NCBI GenBank assembly: GCA_031976225.1
Contig: DALYLQ010000015.1
Location: 1-47,653 of the forward strand
Direction of reading: 5' to 3'
Length of the DNA: 47,653 bases
Source: UBA10646 sp003456175
Lineage (GTDB): Bacteria > Bacteroidota > Bacteroidia > Chitinophagales > Chitinophagaceae
The notes beneath the pieces were generated by a model. It did no database searches. It was not told the origin of the DNA and saw only the letters and a list, made by a program, of their open reading frames with translations. Within the stretch, counting starts at the first letter, position 1. Each line of letters starts with the position of its first letter. A program made the translations under genes and the position numbers. Shown here one piece after another: positions 16,207 through 24,097 of this stretch.

Positions 16207-18177
16207 ATGAGTGAAGCGCAAAACGAATTAACACAACCCGGTTACGGTGCCGATAGTATTCAGGTTTTAGAAGGTTTAGAAGCCGTACGTAAGCGTCCGG
16301 CCATGTACATTGGCGATGTTGGCGTGAAAGGCTTGCACCACCTTGTGTACGAAGTAGTTGATAACTCTATCGACGAAGCTTTAGCAGGTTATTGTAAAAA
16401 CATCACTGTAAATATTCACGAGGATAATAGCATTAGCGTTCAAGACGATGGTCGTGGTATTCCCACAGCCATGCACACCAAAGAAAAACGTAGTGCTTTA
16501 GAAGTGGTAATGACGGTACTACATGCTGGTGGTAAATTCGATAAAAATACGTACAAGGTTTCTGGTGGTTTGCACGGTGTGGGTGTAAGCTGCGTGAATG
16601 CACTAAGTACCCATTTGCATGTAACTGTACAACGTGAAGGCAAAATATTTGAACAAGAATACAAAACAGGTATCCCACAATACGCTGTTCGTGAAATTGG
16701 TACCAGCGATATCACTGGTACAAAAGTGCATTTCTGGCCCGACGGTAGCATTTTCCAAGTCACTACTTACAACAGAGACATTCTTGAAGGTCGCCTGCGT
16801 GAATTAGCATACCTCAACAAGCGCATCAAAATACAACTGAACGATTTACGCGAACGTAACGAAGATGGCACCCCCTATACCGTTGAATTTTACAGCGAAG
16901 GTGGTATTGTTGAGTTTGTTGAAATGCTCGATAAAACCAGCAATCGTTCGCCACTTATTTCTCAAACACTCTACTTTGAAGGTCACGATGAAAACTCGAA
17001 TGTAGCCGTTGAAGTAGCCATGACTTACAACGACGATTTCAAAGAGCACATATTTAGCTATGTAAATAACATCAATACCATTGAAGGTGGTACGCATGTT
17101 ACCGGATTTCGTCAGGCATTAACACGCGTTTTCAAAAGTTATGGCGATAAAGAAGGACTTTTTGAAAAAGCCAAAATAGAAGTAGAAGGCGACGATTTTA
17201 GAGAGGGCTTAAGTGCTATTATTTCAGTAAAAGTACCTGAGCCTCAATTTGAAGGCCAAACTAAAACAAAGCTTGGCAACAGCGATGTTGCAGGTATTGT
17301 ACAAACTACCGTAGCCAAATCACTTCAGAACTACCTCGAAGAAAACCCTAAAGAAGCCAAAAATGTTAGTAGCAAAATCATTCTTGCTGCTCAAGCAAGG
17401 GTTGCTGCTAAAAAAGCCCGTGAATTAGTTCAACGCAAAACAGTACTCTCAGGCGGCGGCTTACCAGGTAAGCTAGCAGATTGCTCTGAACGTGATGCCG
17501 AAAAATGCGAATTGTTCTTAGTAGAGGGTGACTCGGCCGGTGGTACCGCTAAGCAAGGCCGCGATAGAAGCTATCAAGCCATTTTGCCTTTACGAGGTAA
17601 AATTTTGAATGTTGAAAAAGCCATGGAGCACAAGATTTACGAGAACGAAGAGATCCGTAATATCTTCACTGCGATGGGTGTAACCATTGGCACACCCGAA
17701 GATCCGAAGGCACTCAACCTAAGCAAGTTGCGATACCACAAACTCATCATCATGACCGATGCCGACGTTGATGGTAGCCACATTGCAACGCTGATTCTTA
17801 CCTTCATATTCAGATATATGAAAGAGTTGGTACAAATGGGCTACGTATACATAGCCAACCCGCCACTCTACTTAGTTAAAAAAGGCAAAGAAGCAGAATA
17901 CGCATGGACGGAAGAGCAACGCAAAGGCTTTATTGAGAAACTTGGCAATGGTAAAGAAGACAGTGTAACAACACAACGTTATAAAGGTTTGGGTGAAATG
18001 AACGCCGAACAACTTTGGGAAACCACCATGGACCCTAACCGTAGAACTCTAAAGCAAGTTACTATTGAAAGTGCAGCCGAAGCCGATCGTGTATTTAGTA
18101 TGCTCATGGGCGATGAGGTAGCACCACGCCGCGAGTTCATTGAAACACATGCGAAATATGCTAACATAGATGTATAA
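16207..18177 (+). CDS. gyrB: DNA gyrase subunit B
   Basis: A 656-residue ATPase and TOPRIM subunit that, with GyrA, supercoils DNA. GHKL ATPase motifs are EVVDNSIDEALAGY, DDGRGIPT and the GGLHGVGVSCVNALS lid. The TOPRIM acidic residues are in LFLVEGDSAGGTAKQGRD and MTDADVDGSHI. The C-terminal RYKGLGEMNAEQLWETTMDP box is present. Length and motif spelling favour gyrase over ParE. The gene is flanked by the word pair upstream and by an 18-bp-stem hairpin downstream. A TATTTTCG box (16162-16169) is a weak promoter candidate. Confidence 0.95.
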   Translation: MSEAQNELTQPGYGADSIQVLEGLEAVRKRPAMYIGDVGVKGLHHLVYEVVDNSIDEALAGYCKNITVNIHEDNSISVQDDGRGIPTAMHTKEKRSALEVVMTVLHAGGKFDKNTYKVSGGLHGVGVSCVNALSTHLHVTVQREGKIFEQEYKTGIPQYAVREIGTSDITGTKVHFWPDGSIFQVTTYNRDILEGRLRELAYLNKRIKIQLNDLRERNEDGTPYTVEFYSEGGIVEFVEMLDKTSNRSPLISQTLYFEGHDENSNVAVEVAMTYNDDFKEHIFSYVNNINTIEGGTHVTGFRQALTRVFKSYGDKEGLFEKAKIEVEGDDFREGLSAIISVKVPEPQFEGQTKTKLGNSDVAGIVQTTVAKSLQNYLEENPKEAKNVSSKIILAAQARVAAKKARELVQRKTVLSGGGLPGKLADCSERDAEKCELFLVEGDSAGGTAKQGRDRSYQAILPLRGKILNVEKAMEHKIYENEEIRNIFTAMGVTIGTPEDPKALNLSKLRYHKLIIMTDADVDGSHIATLILTFIFRYMKELVQMGYVYIANPPLYLVKKGKEAEYAWTEEQRKGFIEKLGNGKEDSVTTQRYKGLGEMNAEQLWETTMDPNRRTLKQVTIESAAEADRVFSMLMGDEVAPRREFIETHAKYANIDV

Positions 18178-18182
18178 ATTCA

Positions 18183-18196
18183 CCTTACGGTAAATG
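18183..18196 (+). repeat. Dispersed 14-bp word, exact copy (convergent gap)
   Basis: Exact CCTTACGGTAAATG after gyrB. It pairs at distance with 18306-18319 across the hairpin. Confidence 0.9.
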
Positions 18197-18211
18197 AAAT
18201 GACGATAGCGA

Positions 18212-18250
18212 CAAATACTAATGGCGGCCTTCGGCCGCCATTAGTATTTG
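18212..18250 (+). terminator. gyrB terminator, 18-bp perfect stem with TTC triloop
   Basis: CAAATACTAATGGCGGCC (18212-18229), loop TTC, and its exact complement (18233-18250). No mismatches. The T tract is weak. Confidence 0.8.
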
Positions 18251-18305
18251 CACTCAAGTAACAACCACTGTACAATAGTGTAGAGTAGTAACACCTTAGC
18301 AGCTA

Positions 18306-18319
18306 CATTTACCGCAAGG
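18306..18319 (-). repeat. Dispersed word, one mismatch (convergent gap)
   Basis: CATTTACCGCAAGG followed by T. The same variant occurs inside the glycosyltransferase gene at 20404. Confidence 0.75.
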
Positions 18320-18330
18320 TATACCCCACA

Positions 18331-18353
18331 AAAAAGCCACCTTTTCAGGTGGC
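18331..18353 (-). terminator. Bacilliredoxin gene terminator
   Basis: GCCACCT (18336-18342), loop TTTC, AGGTGGC (18347-18353). On the minus strand the stem is followed by TTTTTT, suiting the gene ending at 18403. Confidence 0.8.
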
Positions 18354-18402
18354 CTTACTTACCCATCCAATGCTCCAAAGCTAATCAAGAGCACTGAAAT
18401 AT

Positions 18403-18816
18403 TTAACAATACTGCTCAAATGCAGCAATAAGATTGTTGGCAATAGCTTGTGCTGGGCGGCCTTCGATTTGATGACGCTCTACCATGTGCACCAACTGAC
18501 CATCTTTAAACAAAGCAACGGCTGGTGAACTTGGCGGGTAGGGCAATAAAAACTCACGCACTTTTTGAACAGCTTCTTTATCAAAACCCGCAAAGCTTGT
18601 AGCTAGTCTATCAGGGCGTTTAGTGGTATTGTTCACCGCCATTACCACACCCGGACGAGCACTACCCGCTGCACAACCACACACTGAATTAATCATTACT
18701 AAAGTAGTTCCTGATTGTGTTAGCGTTGATGCAACGGCTTCAGGCGTAGCTAAATCTTCAAAACCATTATCTGTAAGTTCTGCCTTCATGGGCAGTACAA
18801 TTTCTGCTGGATACAT
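18403..18816 (-). CDS. BrxA/BrxB-family bacilliredoxin (DUF1094, YphP/YqiW)
   Basis: A 137-residue thioredoxin-like protein. The active site is C46-G-C48 in NSVCGCAAG, typical of bacilliredoxins (CGC instead of CxxC), and the N-terminus MYPAEIVLPM is diagnostic of the family. A C-terminal Cys (QYC) is also typical. In Bacillus these enzymes remove bacillithiol from proteins. In Bacteroidota the exact thiol partner is less clear. It is divergent from hsp20, sharing the 235-bp regulatory gap 18817-19051. Confidence 0.9.
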   Translation of the reverse strand: MYPAEIVLPMKAELTDNGFEDLATPEAVASTLTQSGTTLVMINSVCGCAAGSARPGVVMAVNNTTKRPDRLATSFAGFDKEAVQKVREFLLPYPPSSPAVALFKDGQLVHMVERHQIEGRPAQAIANNLIAAFEQYC

Positions 18817-18890
18817 ATTCTTATTCTCGTTTTTCGTTTACATGGCAAAAATAGCAATCCCAACAAATCGCCCCAAAAAGTATTTAATTT

Positions 18891-18957
18891 TGTCAATATG
18901 ACATATTCTGGAGGTAATTTTTGACATTTTGGCGCAAAATTTCAACATTTTGTGCCA
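18891..18957 (+). promoter_or_regulatory. Candidate activator sites upstream of hsp20
   Basis: TGTCA-ATA-TGACA (18891-18903) is a short dyad. TGGCGCAAAAT (18930-18940), a 6-bp spacer and ATTTTGTGCCA (18947-18957) form an 11-bp inverted repeat with one mismatch. The larger dyad is centred about 70 bp upstream of the predicted hsp20 start of transcription, a plausible site for an enhancer-binding protein. Confidence 0.4.
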
Positions 18958-18987
18958 TTCTTTACTTCAAAACAATGCTCTATGCCA

Positions 18988-19004
18988 TTGGTACACCCTT
19001 TGCA
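18988..19004 (+). promoter_or_regulatory. Sigma-54-type promoter of hsp20
   Basis: TTGGTACACCCTTTGCA fits the -24/-12 pattern: GG (18990-18991) and GC (19002-19003) are separated by exactly 10 bp, and the -12 part is TTGCA. Transcription would begin near 19015, leaving a leader of about 37 nt before the hsp20 start. Confidence 0.6.
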
Positions 19005-19051
19005 AAGTTTTATGCGAAGTCAAAAAAAGTTAAAAACAAAAAAATACCATT

Positions 19052-19468
19052 ATGACACTCGTTAAAAACAATTACCGCAACTTGAACAGCTTGTTTGAAG
19101 ATTTTTTTAGCAACACGCCGAATTTGTACCAATCAAATTTTCAGGTACCTCCAGTAAACATTCATGAAAACAACGAAGGCTATCATGTAGAACTGATAGC
19201 CCCGGGCTTGCAAAAAGAAGATTTCAAAGTACAGCTCGAAAAAGGTTTGCTAACTATTAGCTATGAGAAAAAAGCAGAGGAAGCTAAAAGCGATTACAAA
19301 ACACATCGCAGAGAATTTAGTTTCAACAGCTTTAAACGCTCTTTCACCATTGACGATAAAATTGATAGCGATAATATTCAAGCTCGCTACACCAATGGAG
19401 TATTACAATTGTTACTCCCTAAAAAAGAAGAAGTAAAGGTGTTGCCAAAAGCAATTACCATTCAATAA
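19052..19468 (+). CDS. Small heat-shock protein Hsp20/alpha-crystallin
   Basis: A 138-residue holdase chaperone. The N-terminal NSLFEDFF segment, the alpha-crystallin strands PPVNIHENNEGYHVELIAPGLQKEDFKV, and the ARYTNGVLQLLLPKKE (consensus A-x-x-x-n-GvL) near the C-terminus are clear. The last residues KAITIQ include the IxI-like tail used in oligomer assembly. A near-consensus sigma-54 promoter (18988-19004) lies upstream. It ends at a GC-rich hairpin shared with the convergent glycosyltransferase gene. Confidence 0.93.
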   Translation: MTLVKNNYRNLNSLFEDFFSNTPNLYQSNFQVPPVNIHENNEGYHVELIAPGLQKEDFKVQLEKGLLTISYEKKAEEAKSDYKTHRREFSFNSFKRSFTIDDKIDSDNIQARYTNGVLQLLLPKKEEVKVLPKAITIQ

Positions 19469-19511
19469 TTTTTGAGTAGTAGGATTTTCATTAGCAGTTG
19501 GTTTTGGTTTG

Positions 19512-19539
19512 CGGTTCCGCCTTCGGCGGAACCGTTTTT
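19512..19539 (+). terminator. Bidirectional terminator with TTC triloop
   Basis: CGGTTCCGCC (19512-19521), loop TTC, GGCGGAACCG (19525-19534), then TTTTT. It separates convergent hsp20 and the glycosyltransferase gene. Confidence 0.9.
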
Positions 19540-20701
19540 ATTGATACAAAGCTGCCAATTGCTCACCAATAGCAGCATAACTGAAATGTGCTTGCGCTTC
19601 TGTTGCAATTGCTAATCGATTAAAACGATACTGATTGTTTGCTACTTCAAGTATTGCCTTTGTTAATGCAGCTTCATCTTGTGGAGATATAATAATACCA
19701 TTGGTAGTATTAATTACTTCTGCAACTCCACCTACATCGGTGCTTATTACAGGCAAGCCACAACACAAAGATTCTAAAACTACACAAGGCATATTTTCAT
19801 AATTACTAAATAGTATAAACGCCTCGCTAATCTGCATACGAGCAGCAAGTACAGCTTGTGGTTGCATTCCTTCAAAAACAACAACATCGGCTAACCCAAG
19901 TTGATGTGCCAAAACAATTACAGATTCAGGCGCAAACCCTAACAATCGTAAGCGTAATTGCGGTACTTCTTGATAGGCACGTTCAAAAGCTCGTAACAAA
20001 CCTTCCGGATTTTTAGGATGGTTCATGGTACTTGCATGCAAAAACCAAAACTCATCTTGCTTTGATACAAATGCTTTGTAATGAAAAATATTGGTGTCTA
20101 CCACATTTAATATGGGTGTAAATGGTTTATTGGCATGTAACACTTGCTGCAACATGGCATTGCCTAAATAACGGCTTACTGGAGCAAAAACTGTAGCATG
20201 CTTTAAAGTAGTGCGTACCATCCACTTGAACCAAACATTACGTTTTTCAAATGCATCTAAGGCGTACTTGTTGTAAATGCCCCAGTGCTCGGTTAATGCA
20301 TATGGTAGCTTGTAACGCCACTTTAACCAAAGTGCTGCAACACCAATTTTTACAGGAACATGTACATGTACCCATCGTGGTAACCCGCACTGTTGTAATA
20401 ACTCATTTACCGCAAGGTATATACAATGCATATAGCGAATTTGCAATGTAATTTTCTGCCATATATTTCCTTGCTCAACCGCTTTTAAATAATAAATGTA
20501 CTCGGTAAGTTGTTCTTTTTGATTGACTTCCCTTACGGGTAAATGTGTATCAGGAGGTACGAGTTGTATGTGTATCACATTTACCGTAAGGTATGTACTT
20601 AATGCCTCGGCGTGCCGCTGAATAAAATCGCCATTGTACCGATCGTAACTGTTCGGATACCAACTTGCCAACCATAATATGTAGTTAGCTTTTTGAGGCA
20701 T
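19538..20701 (-). CDS. Glycosyltransferase family 4-type
   Basis: A 387-residue GT-B protein. The N-terminal domain starts LWLASWYPN and holds FIQRHAEAL. The C-terminal nucleotide-sugar domain has the LLGFAPE segment, VVVFEGMQPQ, and the E(x7)E motif region ILFSNYENMPCVVLESLCCGLPVISTDVGGVAEVI. Its donor sugar is unknown. It overlaps the flippase gene by 17 bp and follows it, so the pair is translationally coupled and probably acts in cell-surface polysaccharide synthesis. Three variants of the dispersed word lie in its first third. Confidence 0.88.
   Translation of the reverse strand: MPQKANYILWLASWYPNSYDRYNGDFIQRHAEALSTYLTVNVIHIQLVPPDTHLPVREVNQKEQLTEYIYYLKAVEQGNIWQKITLQIRYMHCIYLAVNELLQQCGLPRWVHVHVPVKIGVAALWLKWRYKLPYALTEHWGIYNKYALDAFEKRNVWFKWMVRTTLKHATVFAPVSRYLGNAMLQQVLHANKPFTPILNVVDTNIFHYKAFVSKQDEFWFLHASTMNHPKNPEGLLRAFERAYQEVPQLRLRLLGFAPESVIVLAHQLGLADVVVFEGMQPQAVLAARMQISEAFILFSNYENMPCVVLESLCCGLPVISTDVGGVAEVINTTNGIIISPQDEAALTKAILEVANNQYRFNRLAIATEAQAHFSYAAIGEQLAALYQ
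20404..20591. repeat. Cluster of three dispersed-word copies inside a glycosyltransferase gene
   Basis: CATTTACCGCAAGG (20404-20417, one mismatch), CCTTACGGGTAAATG (20531-20545, one inserted G), and exact CATTTACCGTAAGG (20578-20591). They code for YLAVNE, HLPVRE and YLTVNV. The 188-bp stretch holds three copies in both orientations. Confidence 0.8.
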
Positions 20702-22016
20702 GTTGTGTGTTATGCTTTCCTGTAATTAATTGCCAAAGCCATTGATAGTCTGACGCCCTCCACCCGAGTAAGGTACGCCAAGATATTGTTTCGTATTGTT
20801 GTAATTGATACCAAGCAAATGCAGTGTTAGCTAGGTATGCAATACTGCTAATGATAGCTGCAGCTACATACCCATAAGTTGGCACCCATATAGCACAAGC
20901 AACTAGTACAATAACCAATGCAATAGCAGCACCTACAATATTTATCCAAACCTTACCGCGTCCACTAAAGTAAGCTGAAAGCAAAGCTAATACCGATAAG
21001 CCCCATAAGCCAGGCAGCAATAATAAAAAAGGAACATGCATAGTTGCGAAACTACTACCGAAAACATTTGTAAAAAGCCATTCACCTGCAACAACTAGCG
21101 TTATAGCAATTACAACAAATGCTTGCCAAAGCAGTCTACTTACACTACCAACGCTTTTAATTATTTCATCATAATTAGATCTTCCAGCGGTTTGTGGAAA
21201 TATAGCAGTAGCAAGTATTTGAGGTATAATCAATAACATTTGTCCAAGCTTACTTGCTTGAATATAATTACCTAATGCTTCAGGTTGTTGCAGTGTAGCT
21301 TGTTGCACAAACCAATAATCGACCCGATACACCAGAAAGAAGATAGCATTACCCAATAATGCCATGGCGGAAAAACGAAAAACAGTTTTCAATGTATTCC
21401 ACTTCGGCCATTGTACCATGGGCCAAGCTTTGTATAATACTGCAAATACAAGTAACAATACCAAGCCTTGTAGAGGATGTACATAAAAAAAAGCATCGAG
21501 ATAGGGCTTTACATGTTGGTTATCTGTTGGCACCCCTAAGTACCATAAATAAACAATCAATAACACATTAATTGCTACCAATATCGCATGTGGAATTACA
21601 AAAGAGCCCTTTGCAAAAAAAAGATTGCAAAAAATGTTTTGCATTAAAATACCAATAATGTAGGCAAAGGCGTAAGTGGCGCTATTTGCAACAGTTATAC
21701 CATTTGGCGCTTGAGGTACTTGTAGCCCTAATACATACAGCACTCCTAACATCAATGCCGATACAATGGTCGCCATCGTGCCCCATGTAACTAAAGGTGG
21801 CAATGCTTCATTTTTAGCGGCTACATAGCTTAGCCCATTTTCTACATTAAAGCCTGTAAGCATTACCATAAATGCAAATACGTTACTTACATAAAACAAC
21901 CATCCACTGATGGTTGCTTGTAAGTACCTACTTACCATGATGTTGAGCAATAATATCACAACAAAGTACAGCCCACGCCATAATATGCTTTGTTGTAATG
22001 CTTTTTGCAAACTCAT
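20685..22016 (-). CDS. Polysaccharide flippase (Wzx/MATE-like)
   Basis: A 443-residue membrane protein with about 12 predicted spans and no soluble domain. It has the loose pattern of the polysaccharide biosynthesis protein family: an early NVENGLSYVAAK loop, a YRVDYWFVQQ loop in the middle and a LLLLPGLWGLSVLALLSAYF segment late. Such proteins flip lipid-linked oligosaccharide units across the inner membrane. The overlap with the glycosyltransferase gene supports a joint surface-glycan role. The start at 22016 is opposite the Sua5 gene start (68 bp apart). Confidence 0.8.
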   Translation of the reverse strand: MSLQKALQQSILWRGLYFVVILLLNIMVSRYLQATISGWLFYVSNVFAFMVMLTGFNVENGLSYVAAKNEALPPLVTWGTMATIVSALMLGVLYVLGLQVPQAPNGITVANSATYAFAYIIGILMQNIFCNLFFAKGSFVIPHAILVAINVLLIVYLWYLGVPTDNQHVKPYLDAFFYVHPLQGLVLLLVFAVLYKAWPMVQWPKWNTLKTVFRFSAMALLGNAIFFLVYRVDYWFVQQATLQQPEALGNYIQASKLGQMLLIIPQILATAIFPQTAGRSNYDEIIKSVGSVSRLLWQAFVVIAITLVVAGEWLFTNVFGSSFATMHVPFLLLLPGLWGLSVLALLSAYFSGRGKVWINIVGAAIALVIVLVACAIWVPTYGYVAAAIISSIAYLANTAFAWYQLQQYETISWRTLLGWRASDYQWLWQLITGKHNTQHASKS

Positions 22017-22071
22017 AGCTACGAATATAAGTACTGCATGCCGATGCTACTGCTACAAAAACAACAATCCC

Positions 22072-22079
22072 TACCTTTG
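22072..22079 (+). promoter_or_regulatory. Candidate -7 box of the Sua5 gene
   Basis: TACCTTTG matches TAnnTTTG and ends only 4 bp before the ATG at 22084. Transcription would begin at or next to the start codon. Confidence 0.45.
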
Positions 22080-22083
22080 CCGT

Positions 22084-23055
22084 ATGTTGGAAACAAAAAT
22101 TGGTACTGATATTTCGTACGCTGCTACCCTATTACAGCAAGGCGAAGTTGTCGCCATTCCAACGGAAACAGTATACGGATTAGCCGGTAATGCACTTGAC
22201 ACACATAGTATTGAAAAAATTTATATTGCAAAACAGCGGCCTCTTTTCAATCCACTCATATTACATACGCACAGTATTGATGCTATCAAACAGTTTGCCC
22301 AAATAACGGAAGCAACCATAACGATTGCACAACATTTTATGCCAGGCGCACTCACATTGTTATTACCTAAAAAAGCCATTGTACCCGATTTACTCACTGC
22401 TGGTAGCAGTAAAGTTGCCGTTCGCATTCCGAATCATCCAGTAACGCTGGCATTATTACAACAACTACCCTTTCCACTTGCTGCACCGAGTGCTAACCCC
22501 TTCGGATATATTAGTCCGGTTACTGCAGCACATGTATTAAAAGGCCTACAACATCAAATATCCTACATTCTCGATGGCGGCACATGTAGTGTTGGCGTAG
22601 AAAGTACAATCATTGAAGTTTTGCCACAAGTAGTAATGGTGCATCGTGTGGGTGGTGTTGCAGTAGAAGCCATACAAAATGTAACAAACTTACCCGTTCA
22701 AGTAGTTAAAAAGCATACATCGCAACAAGTACAAACACCCGGACAGTTAAAAAGTCATTACGCACCGCACACCCCACTATACGTTGGTGATATTAACCAT
22801 TTGTACGAACAATATGGTAAAGGAAAGCGAGTAGCCGTAATAGCCTTACGGCAAATGTATACACAACCTAACATTACCAATTTTACACTTTCAGAAAATG
22901 GTGATATAGCCTTAGCTGCTTCGCATTTATTTGAAGTAATGCATACAATAGACGGTGGCAATTTCGATGTTATATTAGCTGAATCATTTCCTGAAACAGG
23001 CTTGGGATTAGCGATTAACGATAGATTACACAGAGCACAAGTACAATGGAAGTAA
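22084..23055 (+). CDS. L-threonylcarbamoyladenylate synthase (Sua5 type)
   Basis: A 323-residue enzyme that makes threonylcarbamoyl-AMP for tRNA t6A37. The YrdC-like domain is in the first about 190 residues (VVAIPTETVYGLAGNA, the AVRIPNHP segment, PLAAPSANPFGYISPVTA, and the VGVESTIIEV loop). The extra C-terminal Sua5 domain follows (GQLKSHYAPHTPLY). The upstream open frame to 21910 has no similarity, so MLETKIGTD at 22084 is chosen, 4 bp after a TACCTTTG box. A variant word (22844-22857) encodes ALRQMY. Convergent with the NlpC/P60 gene. Confidence 0.93.
   Translation: MLETKIGTDISYAATLLQQGEVVAIPTETVYGLAGNALDTHSIEKIYIAKQRPLFNPLILHTHSIDAIKQFAQITEATITIAQHFMPGALTLLLPKKAIVPDLLTAGSSKVAVRIPNHPVTLALLQQLPFPLAAPSANPFGYISPVTAAHVLKGLQHQISYILDGGTCSVGVESTIIEVLPQVVMVHRVGGVAVEAIQNVTNLPVQVVKKHTSQQVQTPGQLKSHYAPHTPLYVGDINHLYEQYGKGKRVAVIALRQMYTQPNITNFTLSENGDIALAASHLFEVMHTIDGGNFDVILAESFPETGLGLAINDRLHRAQVQWK
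22844..22857 (+). repeat. Dispersed word, one mismatch (inside Sua5 gene)
   Basis: CCTTACGGCAAATG, read A-L-R-Q-M, a frame not used by other plus-orientation copies. Confidence 0.5.
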
Positions 23056-23067
23056 CATTACTAATTG

Positions 23068-23081
23068 TATTTACCGTAAGG
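23068..23081 (-). repeat. Dispersed word, one mismatch (convergent gap)
   Basis: TATTTACCGTAAGG followed by T, between convergent Sua5 and NlpC/P60 genes. Confidence 0.75.
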
Positions 23082-23100
23082 TAATAATCGGCCTTATTAA

Positions 23101-23823
23101 TTAACGAATGATAAATCTACCACCACCTCTAAACCTTGGCTGCCAATAACGATCGTTTAAATCGCTAATCATTACGCCCTGGCTCGTACTTGCATGTACA
23201 AATTTATTGTTTGTTAAATACACGCCAACATGGTTGATGCGTGAACCCGAACCAAAGAATACCAAATCGCCTTCTTGTAATTGCTCGGTTTCAATTTTTT
23301 CGCTTCTATCGTACTGCTCTTGTGATGTACGCGGAATGCTCACACCATACACATCACGAAGAATTACTGTTGTAAATCCGGAACAATCAATACAATTCTG
23401 CGTATTACCGCCCAGGCAGTAACGGGTACCCCACCACAATTCAATTTGCTGTAGCAATGGAAGGTTTCTCAAACGTTCGGCAGTAGCATCTAGCTCAATA
23501 GCATATTTCAGTTGTAGGCCGGTAAGTTCTTCTGTGCTAACAAAACCAACTGTAGGCATCGGACTATTATCTACTTCACCACTGCTTTGATTGGTTTTAG
23601 GCTTTTTCACCACTTTACGAACCGTAGTTGTTTGTGGCTTTGTTTCAGCATCGCCTTTGATGGTAATATCTTCAATAAACACAGGCTTTCCGGGTTGCTT
23701 TCGTACGGTTACATTAACCTTTTTGTTGCCGCTCATATCTTTTGCCGTAAGGCTCTTGATATTGCGACAACTTGCTAAAACAATTAAACATAAAACAGGA
23801 CTAACTCTTTGCAACCACGTCAT
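23101..23823 (-). CDS. NlpC/P60-family lipoprotein, probable cell-wall endopeptidase
   Basis: A 240-residue protein with a signal peptide and lipobox (LASC, Cys19), a Lys/Thr-rich linker to about residue 120, and a C-terminal NlpC/P60 domain. Catalytic residues are Cys147 in NCIDCSGF, His198 in RINHVGVYL, and a third polar residue, His210, in KFVHAST. The family cleaves D-glutamyl-diaminopimelate bonds in peptidoglycan. The protein is likely anchored to the outer membrane facing the periplasm. A CTTTTGCCGTAAGG variant (23739-23752) encodes SLTAKD. The gene is divergent from dnaE. Confidence 0.88.
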   Translation of the reverse strand: MTWLQRVSPVLCLIVLASCRNIKSLTAKDMSGNKKVNVTVRKQPGKPVFIEDITIKGDAETKPQTTTVRKVVKKPKTNQSSGEVDNSPMPTVGFVSTEELTGLQLKYAIELDATAERLRNLPLLQQIELWWGTRYCLGGNTQNCIDCSGFTTVILRDVYGVSIPRTSQEQYDRSEKIETEQLQEGDLVFFGSGSRINHVGVYLTNNKFVHASTSQGVMISDLNDRYWQPRFRGGGRFIIR

Positions 23824-23910
23824 GGCCGCAATATAATCTAAGCTTGTAAAAATTAGCCGATGGTTTATAAGTTTTCACGATACTAACGCCTAGGTGAATA
23901 ACTGATGTTT

Positions 23911-23924
23911 CATTTACCGTAAGG
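23911..23924 (-). repeat. Dispersed 14-bp word, exact copy (divergent gap)
   Basis: Exact CATTTACCGTAAGG followed by T in the 274-bp NlpC/P60-dnaE gap 23824-24097. A short-form ACTTACGTAAATA lies at 23991-24003. No clear promoter was found. Confidence 0.9.
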
Positions 23925-24097
23925 TACTCAATCATTGCATAAATAATACTTGTACATGTGCAACATCAATACCAGTAAGGATTATAACTTACTTACGTAA
24001 ATATTAATAATGTGAGTAAAACGAACTTTTTTTTACCCGTTTTTTAAATCAAGTTTGCAGTTGTTGCTACCGGAAATGGAAGTAAAAGCGAACTACT

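Noticed and set aside
16433..16763. Minus-strand open frames opposite gyrB
   Set aside because: Shadows of the conserved ATPase domain. No start context or homology.
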